Shown in pieces: positions 33,949-43,400 of a stretch of DNA of 64,000 bases (its first letter is position 1; the number at the start of each line of letters is the position of its first letter). Location of the stretch: the NCBI RefSeq assembly GCF_001949145.1, contig NW_019091379.1:1394574-1458573 (forward strand), given 5' to 3'. Source of the stretch: Acanthaster planci. Lineage: Eukaryota; Echinodermata; Asteroidea; Valvatida; Acanthasteridae. Below the pieces are notes generated by a model, which saw nothing but the letters and a program-made list of their open reading frames with translations, had not been told where the DNA came from and did not search any database. The position numbers and the translations under genes are program-made.

Positions 33949-34188
33949 TCACTCTTTGTAAAGTGGGTTTATACCGAAAGAGGGTTCTATCGTCATAATC
34001 AACAGACGTTTATTTTGGCCGTTGTGATGGTAAAAAATGGGCGAGCTGTAATGAGTGCCTTCTTTAATCACGGGATTTGAAATGATTAATTTACTCGGGT
34101 CAAAGGGACCGTAGGTGACATTGGGGTCGCAGTTGTCGGCATTGAGACGCTCGTCGTCATCTGAAACGATATATACTTGGGTTGACAT
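33949..34188 (-). CDS. Uncharacterised Polinton-like element protein, 79 residues
   Basis: Starts MSTQVYIVSDDDERLNADNC. The acidic N-terminus is followed by LIISNPVIKEGTHYSSPIFY and KRLLIMTIEPSFGI, then stops. The last segment, a hydrophobic strand followed by PSFGI, recalls a motif in small conserved proteins of large DNA viruses, but the resemblance is only by eye. The protein may be truncated. Neighbours on both sides are AT-rich minus-strand frames inside the same inverted repeats. Confidence 0.45.
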   Translation of the reverse strand: MSTQVYIVSDDDERLNADNCDPNVTYGPFDPSKLIISNPVIKEGTHYSSPIFYHHNGQNKRLLIMTIEPSFGINPLYKE

Positions 34189-34220
34189 GGTTCTAATTTT
34201 ATCGTAAATTTTTCTCAGTT

Positions 34221-34421
34221 TTATTCGACCGCGTCTATTAACTCGGGTGGGAGTTCTACTTTAATTAAAATATCAACGTCAACGTCGTATTCAATAATTA
34301 GTCCAATTTTGTATAAATCCGTGTCGAGTTTAGTCGCTAAATAGGGCAGTGGCTCGTTTTCTCGTGCGTGCCTCAGCTTTTTATGCTTACCGTCTACGAG
34401 CACGTGATCCATTCCTTCCAT
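34221..34421 (-). CDS. Short acidic protein overlapping the Cys-ladder frame
   Basis: From the ATG at 34421 the frame gives 66 residues: MEGMDHVLVDGKHKKLRHAR, then a helix and strand segment rich in Asp (LIIEYDVDVDILIKVELPPE). It overlaps the end of the Cys-rich frame in another register. It is either a separate gene or the original C-terminal half of the Cys-rich protein displaced by a frameshift near 34420. Confidence 0.4.
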   Translation of the reverse strand: MEGMDHVLVDGKHKKLRHARENEPLPYLATKLDTDLYKIGLIIEYDVDVDILIKVELPPELIDAVE

Positions 34422-34701
34422 ATGTACAGCCAAAACATTCGATACAATTGCCGCACTCGTAACAGTCCTCGCAACTGTCCAAGGCATTTGAATTTTGGCA
34501 GTTGTATGAATTAAAACAAGCCGCACAATTTATACATCTACCGCACTCCTCGCAAGTGGAGCAGTCATCACATCTGGTGCAGTCGTTACATTCGTGACAA
34601 TCGTGGCATTCTTTACAATCGGTACATTTGCATATCAAGTCAATTGAATTTCTCGTGTCTTTGCAAAAATAACAATTCACGTTCGTTGTATGGTCTATCA
34701 T
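34387..34701 (-). CDS. Cysteine-ladder protein of the Polinton-like element
   Basis: A 104-residue frame. After NVNCYFCKDTRNSIDLIC the sequence runs with a cysteine at every third position thirteen times (CTDCKECHDCHECNDCTRC...), followed after a gap by a second block of six (CEDCYECGNCIECFGC). The residues between cysteines are mostly Asp, Glu, Asn and Thr. Such strict spacing suggests a metal-cluster protein or a compact disulphide-stacked solenoid. It is the first frame inside the right inverted repeat. I know of no named family for it. The last residues (GRNGSRARRR) may be out of frame, see the overlapping frame. Confidence 0.55.
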   Translation of the reverse strand: MIDHTTNVNCYFCKDTRNSIDLICKCTDCKECHDCHECNDCTRCDDCSTCEECGRCINCAACFNSYNCQNSNALDSCEDCYECGNCIECFGCTYGRNGSRARRR

Positions 34702-34777
34702 ATCCTTTTAATTTCTCCTTTAATTATAGTTTCTATTTATTTTTCTCGTTTTTTATAACGGGCAAGTCGAAACTTGT

Positions 34778-34993
34778 AGCGAGGGGAAGTCCCTTTTTTG
34801 TTTGAGAGTCACGGGTTAGGTTGTTTATGCGATGTGTCTGCCGGCCGGCGCACGTCACGAGTTGTTTACAAAAAAGTGTGCCGGGGTCAAAAGGTCAAGG
34901 TAAGTGAAGTGGGAATCCCCAGCGCTGGTGTGTGAAAGAGGGTGAAAGGAAGTGAAAGCGGAGGTGCGCTAGAACTCTCCAATCCCTACTACT
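34778..34993 (-). repeat. Right terminal inverted repeat of the Polinton-like element
   Basis: Read inward from 34993 it starts AGTAGTAGGGATTGGAGAGT and matches the left copy with scattered differences. It has an extra GTGCGCCGGCCGGCAGACAC-type insertion near 34835-34855. Its outer flank TAGGAA matches TAGGAC on the left. Confidence 0.75.
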
Positions 34994-36859
34994 TAGGAAC
35001 AGTCTCTGGTTGTGTTTAGGCTTCTTCTAGCACCCCAATTACCATTTGTATTTACTTGCTGCATTTTCATTCACGCAGCTCCAGGACTTCCGGCACAAAG
35101 AGATCAATTGCTAGTACTAAATTCACCCTTCCCATTCACAACATGCAATGGCAGCCACAAGGTGCACAATTGCTAGATTTTCCGTCCAACGATCTGCTGC
35201 CCTCTTATCTGCTACCTTATTTTCAATATCATTGTCACAGCCAATTCGCATGAAACACCAAGTTATATTGTCTTCTTCAATTTATGGACCGGACCCTGAC
35301 TTGATTTTTGGTAGATAATGGGGACGGTAGTTTATTTTATTCCATCGGTCAAAAGGTTTTATTTTTTAGCTCTAATGTTGGGTATAAAGGTGGTTCAAAT
35401 GGTGAACGAATATGTTTCGTGGGTCAACTTAGTTTTGCTTATTGTTCAGGGCATCTGTTAAACCATTGAGCCTTTGTGGTGTGTACGAGACTTCTGCGCG
35501 AATTATTTTGCTATTCCTCTTCCATTAAAATTGGGAAGTATCGTGTTACGAACATTTGGATATTTTTCACTGATTCCTCTGTTGCTGTCATATTATTCAT
35601 TGTTGCCGCTGATTTTTTTTAACAGATTTGTGAAAACCATGAGTTGAAGCCAATGCTTAACCTTGTCAGCACCATTGTGCCAAAAAGGTACAAATGAAAC
35701 ACTCCCTTGAGTACCACAGTGCCAGATGAGCACGAAAAATTGCAACCCCTTCGCTACCGACGTGCCATTCAGGAACAATCTAATCGGCAGGTTTCTAAAG
35801 CGTAAGGACGCCCTCACTTGAACACCCGCTTCTGATTGGTTGCTCGACGGCAGGCGGGCATCCTTTGCTGCGGTATAAGTTTAGCGTCCGGGTACTCGAT
35901 GCACTGCCATTTTTTTCACGCATCTGACGTCTAATGTACACAGCTAACGAGCAATCACGGCCAAAACATGGAAAACATTTTGCAACAATTGACATGCCGT
36001 CCTCTGATGCCAGCGACACTAGCGATACCGGCGGTATATGAAGACGATTTCTCGGCAGCAGCAAAGCCCAATTATCGGCGTGGGTGGAGCAAAGCCGGAC
36101 CTTCATGGCGGAAACACGGGAACGAATTTAAAGGTGAGCAGTCTGATGAAGATGTGGTTCGTTTCCACAATTTCCTATTTCAGTGTTCGGAACAATGCAT
36201 AGTTAGCTTCTGGTACAGTTCATGGATGTCAATCCCGAGGGGTGGGAACTTATACCCCCCCCAAAAAAAAGAAATTATTAATCGTCGGCTTACCTAGCAT
36301 GGAATAGGCCATTAGTGCAGGAATGGGTTTGGATGACAATAGGCTAGAAAGAGGCCAGCCCTATGGGAGAAGTATACCTGCAAAACGTCAATCTATTTTC
36401 GTTTTTTCCATACTCCAATTCATGCCATACTTTTCTGACAGTGTTGAATTATTGATTTGGGATGATGATACTTTATTCATAAACTTCAAAGTTGGCAGAA
36501 AAGGAAAGTTTTGGAAATCCCTTCCAACCACACAATGTTTTTGTCATGGACTGTGCTTTGACTAAGAATGTGAATATTAATGCTCCAGTATTGTCAAATC
36601 GAAATCATGACTTGTAGCTCATTGACCGCGTTGACCAGTCACGTTTAATTTCAACCTGTACAATGACTGGCGTCCTTACAAATACATGTAAAGTTAAGAG
36701 TGATTTCTTCTTCTTACAAACATTTTAAAAACAGTTGTTTTTTGAGAACTGTCTAATGATCGGCCTGAATAATCCGGGTGATTCTCAGGCAGCAGTAGGA
36801 ACAACCCTAATGCCATACATGTTCCTTAGCAACCTACATGTAATGGGTTTTCCTTGTTT
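34994..36859. other. DNA between the Polinton-like element and the piggyBac remnant
   Basis: Mostly without recognisable features. A plus-strand stretch at 35968-36180 (VYEDDFSAAAKPNYRRGWSK) may be the decayed N-terminal region of the piggyBac protein, but this is uncertain. Element ends could not be located. Confidence 0.3.
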
Positions 36860-38217
36860 ATCTCACAGGTCACACTGGAGCAACACATTCTCAAAAATGG
36901 ATAGACCTCACGCCAGTGAAGATCTTCCAGTTATTTTTTTGCTGAGCAGAGTATGACGAGAAGTCACTGGGCCACCCAAGTCGTTGGTGTCCAACAACCA
37001 TTCCAGAAATGATGGCTTGTGTAGCACTACTGGTGTGTGTGGTATGGGTATTAACAAGAGGCCTCACTACGACATGTACTGGAGGAACTGGGACATTGTA
37101 CACAGTGCCATCTATCTGACAACCATGTCTCGCAACAGATTTATGGCAATTCTCAAATTCTTCCATCTGAGCAACAACCAAGCAGCTCCAAATATGGACA
37201 CTACTCCTGACAAGCTGACTAAAGTCTGCCAATTCGTTTAGACAATAGTACCCTAGTTTCTTCGTAATTACAGACCCAGCCAAAACCTTTCTCCTGACGA
37301 GACCATGATCAAATTGAAGGGAAGACTATCATTCAAACAGTATATGCCAAGAAAGCCAACCAAATGGGACATCAAGTGTTTCTCCCTGAACGAATCTGAA
37401 AGGGGATACGCATGCGCCTGGACATTGTACACACGGTCGCAAGCACCAACATCAAGTGCCGACTCGGAGACAGACAATGCAGCTGATCATCCCACAGGAG
37501 TACATGTACCTCGACCTGGTCAAGCTGTTTTGGAACTTGTTGATGGATTTAAAAATCAGAGACACTGCATGTTTGCTGATAATTGGTACACCAGCTCTTA
37601 TTCAGAGGTTAACCCAGGTAGGCGTTGGCTTTTGTGGAACTGTAAGATACAAGACTCAAGGAATTCCGCATTTTGCAAACCCCCTCTAAAGTTTCCTATG
37701 GCTAAAGGAAATAAACCCTGCTTTTATGAAAAGTCAGGACAACTAGTATCTTGTATGGCAGGATAAAAAGAGAAACACTGTTGACAAACTATGGCAACTG
37801 TAGTGTAACTAATGATCAGATTCGGTGTAAAACCACTCTTACAGGTTATCGTGACATCAGCAAACCAAATACTGTCATTGAGTACAAGAAGCATATGGGG
37901 GGAACCGATCTTGCATCACAACAGTGTGTGTACTATGCACATGTTCACAGATCGGTAAGTGGTGGAAACGAGTATTCTTTGCTCTTCTAGAAATATGTGT
38001 TCTAAAATGCAAGAAACACCAATCGTAGACTGTCCAATCTTGACTTTAGGAGGTGCCGGACACGTGCACAAGAGCATCCCTTGTATGTCAGAAGATGTAC
38101 AGCATTATCTAGGCGAAATGCAGTAACACAGCTCGGAGAAGGCAAACCCGCACGATATGTAAGACGTGTGAAAAGCCAATTTGTGTCATTGGATGCTTTG
38201 AGAAATTTCACTCCTAA
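36860..38217 (+). pseudogene. piggyBac-type transposase remnant
   Basis: Pieces in order: MGINKRPHYDMYWRNWDIVH and TMSRNRFMAILKFFHLSNNQ (36984-37241); SPDETMIKLKGRLSFKQYMP with the first catalytic Asp, and CMFADNWYTS with the second (37290-37610); VIEYKKHMGGTDLASQQ with the third (37875-37925); and a C-terminal Cys-rich tail ICKTCEKPICVIGCFEKFHS (38155-38214). At least two stops near 37240-37260 and later frame changes break the gene, so it is inactive. It reads opposite to the host genes and lies between SLC22 genes A and B. Terminal inverted repeats were not found. Confidence 0.8.
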
Positions 38218-38244
38218 GATTCCTTAAATCTGTCAACAGTTTGT

Positions 38245-38466
38245 CAAATTTTGTTAGTTTTTATTCCAGTTGACTAGAAGTCCCAACCACTCCCCCTTTT
38301 CAATGTTGTGGTAGAAATGAGCTGGCATGGTGCTGAAAACAGAGAGTAATCGACTAGTTTAGTTTCAAAAAAGTGTCAAATCTTGTTGGTTTTTATTCTA
38401 GTAGAATAGAAATCCCAATCCCCCCCATCAATGTTGTGGTAGAAACGAGCCAGCATGGTGCAGTTC
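38245..38466 (+). repeat. Direct duplication, two units of about 95 bp
   Basis: TGTCAAATTTTGTTAGTTTT ... AATGTTGTGGTAGAAATGAG ... CTGGCATGGTGC (first unit) is repeated about 125 bp later as TGTCAAATCTTGTTGGTTTT ... AATGTTGTGGTAGAAACGAG ... CAGCATGGTGC. It lies right after the piggyBac remnant and may belong to its 3' end. Confidence 0.65.
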
Positions 38467-39822
38467 CTTCCAACATTGATAGGGGGGGTTGGGTTGGTTG
38501 GCATTATGTCAAGTGATGGCAATGTTTGCTTTCAGTATAGACCTCTTCTACTGTTTAAGAGTTGAACAGTTACATGTAAACCTTCACTGCATAGTTGATA
38601 CCAAGTTGCAAAGTTTGAAGTATTTCAAATGGAGCAAAAAGTGAAGCAAATGCCTTTTCTGTTCAACACGCACTTTACCATAAAATAATTGTTAGCTAGA
38701 CAATCCAATCACCAAGTTTCACAAGCGCACCAGGCATTTTTATACAATACACAGTTCATAAACCAAAATGGGCAATTAATGATTTTAAACGAATTCTTGA
38801 AGCATTTTTCTTTTAAAGTGTAATGATTTTGTTTATATTAGTGAACAAAAATCATAGGTGTTAGTAAGCTGAAGCAAAATAATGCTCAAGCAACTCCCCT
38901 AACAAAACGATATACATATAATATATTTAAAAGGTGTAAATTGAGTAGACATTATCGACCTGAAATAATAGTCTTTCGTAACCAAAGCCATCAAAACCGT
39001 TTGTAAAGAAAACTAAAACGTCGCGACACACCCGTGGGCAGCAATTACCAATTTTACCCTACAAACAAATATTCTCCAGTGAGCGCTTGATAAAGTAAGG
39101 GGTCACTTCGTTGGTCCCCAACGCCCTAACATGACCCATGGATTAGCCATTTTTTTCAGACTGCACGACGTAGCTTTATTTCAGCTCCAGAATTGGTTTG
39201 CACATTACATGTGATATAGGTGTGCATGTGACACAATAAGGATGTATTCGTTAACCTCACCCCCACCGTTTCGCTCGATTGACACTGCGCACACGGCAAT
39301 CCCCAGGTCAGAAATGCCCTTGTAAGCTAACCGAACGCACCTTATGGGCGGTATAACCACAATCTTTGTGCGACTGTCACTGCGACCAACTTCGCGTTGG
39401 CATCTGCCAAACCTAGGGCCATTAGATGGAGCCCTGTGCACTAGCGAAATACTAAATGTAGCGACATTCCTTTCGGAAGGCCTACGCTACTGCAAGCTTC
39501 GCCGATATGGTATCTCCTATTGTGATCGTTGTTTGTTTCTAATCGTAATGTGACAGTCCCAGATATTCAACTAAAACACAGATGCCGCAAAATGAATCCC
39601 CTTTGCAAGAATTCAGGCTGCTTTCTCAAATATTTTCCAACTGTTTACCTGAAATGATAAAAAAGATGAAAAAGAATGGAACGATAGGAAAACTTAAGTT
39701 AACATCATTAAGGGTATCATATTTATACAATTATTTCAATACAATCCATGATTCAAGTTAAAAGTGAAATTCGCTATGCACTGCAGCTGCCGAAACAAAT
39801 CTCAAAATGGGAGGGTATCTCC
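38467..39822. other. Unassigned intergenic DNA downstream of gene B
   Basis: No exon, repeat pair or RNA gene recognised. The frames here are short and without domain signature. Confidence 0.3.
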
Positions 39823-40010
39823 CTCGAGCAGAAACACCCCCTCATCAGTTGAAAAGAGCCGCGTTAGTCAGGAGTGTTCATTTTATTGGTAGCGATGCGA
39901 CCGTAACGCGTGCATTTCATAGGCGTTTGTTAATCAGCAGAGTTCAGTTCCGACCAAAGGAGCCTCCGTTGCTAAAACAGGCGCCCTTTCTTGGTCCCGC
40001 TGGAGGGTCA
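39823..40010 (+). repeat. Dispersed repeat R190, copy 1
   Basis: GAGCAGAAACACCCCCTCAT, CGTAACGCGTGCATTTCATA, CAGTTCCGACCAAAGGAGCC and GCGCCCTTTCTTGG recur in the same order and orientation at 52798-52990. It lies about 400 bp downstream of the stop of gene B. Confidence 0.7.
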
Positions 40011-40404
40011 TCGTTTTAAACAGCTCTATAATGCTGCATTTTGAGATTAAAGCACTTCAACGAGGAACAAAAAGTCTGAGGAACTAGTAGAGCGTTCTTT
40101 TTCTCCGTCAAAACTCGATTTGCTTGTATTTGATGAGCATTAAGCCTCTTCATCGCGTCACAGTTTTAACGTATCTAGATGAAATATCAGTCCCCTGGAT
40201 TTTTCACAATGTGCCGCGATTTAAGCCTCCGAAAAACGCCGTGGATCGTTTATATGGCTTCGACAATTTAAACTCGAGAGACAATGTTAACAAAAATAGA
40301 AGGTTAAATGTAAGTTCGAATAGAAAAAGAAGTTCAGGAAAAAATTGTATCACATGATTTTTGTTACCCACACAGAATTTGGATTTGGATTCCGCTTTAA
40401 TTCA

Positions 40405-43400
40405 TTAGTTCCTTTCCTTGACCTCCTTTAGTTCCATGTGTTCTTCCCCATTGGAATCAAAGGCTGGGTTGGTCAAAGTTAGGCCTCCCTCTCTGCCCGA
40501 CTCGCTTTCGTTGATTTCGTCGACGGACGCTGCGTTGACGCTCCTGGGCATGCATTTGCATCTGTTGTGACAAATAATTGTTTTTAATTAATTAATGCTC
40601 ATTTATAAAGCGCAATTTCATAAAGACATGTTCAAATGCGCTGTACAATGAAGACATTAAACTTGGTTTAGTCGGCGGCATACAAGGCGCCTATTAGGCA
40701 GCCATCAAACGACCCACGTCCACACACGTCTGTAGAGAGGAGACAATAAGATGCAGTTACAGTTTTAGAAGCGGAATTAGACCCACGGAATTAGATAAGG
40801 ACTGAACACCCAATCCACATGAGCTGGAAATCAAACCCGGGCCGCAGAGCAGAAAGGCGAGGAAAGAACTACTTCTCTAACCCAATTCCATTTTACAAAT
40901 TGTATTGCTTCTACTACACACAATCAAACTCTTCTTGTCAAGTTGGAGTGTGCCATTTCCATCTTCCATACTCCATCAGTCACCGTAAACACAACATTTT
41001 CTAGTTGGTAAATAATGCTCACCGTGGAGTTCTTAATTCCTAGTACAGAACCAATTGGGAAACACCTCGGTTATTTTTGTGCATAAGCCAAGATGTGGCC
41101 CAGTACCCTAACTGTGAAAATTGTAGAATGGCATCCTTCTGCCACACTACCACTCACTGGCTTCCACACGACAAAAATCTATACGTCTATCCGAGTGGCC
41201 AACTCACTTTCCAATTTCTTCTGCTTCCTCAAGCGTCTGAGGGAGTTTCTGGCCTTTAGTCTCCGGCAGAAGGAGCACCAAAAATCCCGCCAAAATAGCG
41301 CCGGAGCTGAATACAATCAGGGGCAGACTCTCCCAGTAGTCTCCCACCAGGAGAATGATGGGGGACAAGATACCTCCGACCCTGGCCGACAGTGAACTCA
41401 TGCCCAAACCAATCGACCTGCGAAAGGATTAATTATACATGTAATTTGTACAGAAGTCTTCCTGTGCGTAAAAAAAAAACCAAAAAAAACAGAACTTGAC
41501 CACCAAACCATCTTCCGTGTATTCAAATCCGTACACGGTCACATTTCCTAAAGAGCCAATTCTGGCATACCCCACCAGTTTTCTTCAACTTTCTGCTGTG
41601 CTCTCCGTCCTGTACCTTTGAATCATTGTGTAAACAAGCACCTGTCACATTTAACGCGATGATACATTTTCCCTCCCTCTTCTTTGCCTATTCTTTCTCT
41701 ATCTTGTAGCCCCCACCTTGAGTGGCCCTGCAAGGCCTCTCGTACGGCGAATTGTACAGGCCTATCCAAAAGACTTTAAATGGAATCGAGTTCTGTTTTA
41801 CGGGCTTTACCCCAAATGGGCCCGCATTTTCATTACATTTCCCTTTTTTCTCCCAACACCTTCAGAGCGTTTTTTCTTCTTTAAACTGTCCTCCGGTAAT
41901 TTTGATACCATTTTGTTTTTAATGAATAATGTACAGTTCTTGAACACTGCTCATATTTACACTGTCGGTGGAATGTCATCGAGCAAGGACCAACCGCATT
42001 GTGATACCGCATAAGCTTCCTTTTCCGACAAGAAGTACCACCTAAAAGTCTGACGTACCCATTACTGTCGCACAGTTCATCAATGCCAACCCTTATAATC
42101 GAGTAATGTGCATGTTTCAACACGACACCAAAGGCTTCGAGCGATATGATATGGTATATAATTATTTACTGATGACGACATAATCTTTGATCTCTAAATT
42201 ACTTGTACACAACACCCACAGTCAGCTTCAAGCCCATATAATTTCCTCCAACATTTTAGTGAGTTTTCTTTAAAAGATTGTACTTTGATTTCAGACATTT
42301 ATGCAACCATAAAGTATTCTGATTATGATCTTCAAAATGCAATAAGCGTATCCCTCTGTTTGATGTTGATAACATAAATAAACACAGTCCATGGTACACT
42401 GTAAAGCTTACCTAACCGGGGTGGGGAACAATTCCGTCACATACAAGTATATTATTGAGAATGTAGCTGTGATGCAGAATTTGCCTGCCATAGATACCAC
42501 AGTGCGCCAGATCCCGAGTGCTGAATGAAAGAGAAAATACCCCCCCCCCAATAAAGACTGTTAATAGAGTACCGAAGTGAATACGTCTTGCGCACAATTC
42601 AGAGTGTAAAAGGCATGAGCGCGTGAACCAGCGCATGAACCAACACGCGCGCGTACTCCATTCGTTTGCACTGCACTTTCCGGTTCACAGTGACGTCACA
42701 CTTCGGTACTCTATTAAATTGGTTATCGCTCTCTGGGGATCACCATGCAAAAAACAAAAGAGCTACTGTCAAAGCCATCCCTAAATAATCTTGACAAATG
42801 TGTCCTGGATAATAATGTCATCGTAACTAAAACCGTAAACAAAGTCAACTAAATTTTAGGCGCACATGAACCATTCTGAAAAGTCCCAGGCGTTACCACG
42901 ACGTTTAGGTATGAGTGATAGTCTGAACACTCCGGAGAGTCAAATGCAGAGACAAACTCTTTCGACCTCAGTCTTACACGTTGAAACTCAGGATTTTGTG
43001 TCTGTGTGCAGCTATATTGAATAAAGTGATCTAACGTAGATCAGTTCTGGAAGGGATGTAGAGTTAAACCTAATCAAAGCAACAGACGGATACGAAACCC
43101 AAGTTTCAAAACCCCTCGTCTACAATGCTATTATACTGGCAATAAAAACGAAATTTCAGGATTAAAACACTTACGAATGAAGATGTTTGCCAAGCAGGCT
43201 ACCCCGCCGATCACCTCCAGTATAGTAACGTTCAATTTCCTACCAAACCATTCAATAGCAAAGGTTGCGTAGAGTATGGCAGGGATCTCCACAGCTCCGG
43301 AAACGAAGAATGCCCAGTATTCGTCCACACCTAGATCGCCAGTACTTAGAGACAGGCCGTAGTAGATTAGAGTTGTGACCATCCTGATTAAAAAAGAGAA

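Larger units (their letters stand above)
28788..34993. mobile_element. Polinton/Maverick-like element, internally rearranged
   Basis: Seen: long inverted termini (28788-28991 and 34778-34993) beginning AGTAGTAGGGAT on both sides, flanked by TAGGAC (28782-28787) and TAGGAA (34994-34999). Polintons are known for long inverted repeats, AG termini and 6 bp target duplications, so this fits that class. The right half (32.6-34.7 kb) carries small AT-rich minus-strand frames unlike host genes. Protein-primed polymerase, packaging ATPase, protease and the Polinton integrase are not visible. Part of the left half is taken up by Ty3/gypsy-derived pol and an SGNH-like frame. The element therefore looks non-autonomous and old. 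It stands about 250 bp upstream of the ATG of SLC22 gene A. Confidence 0.65.
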
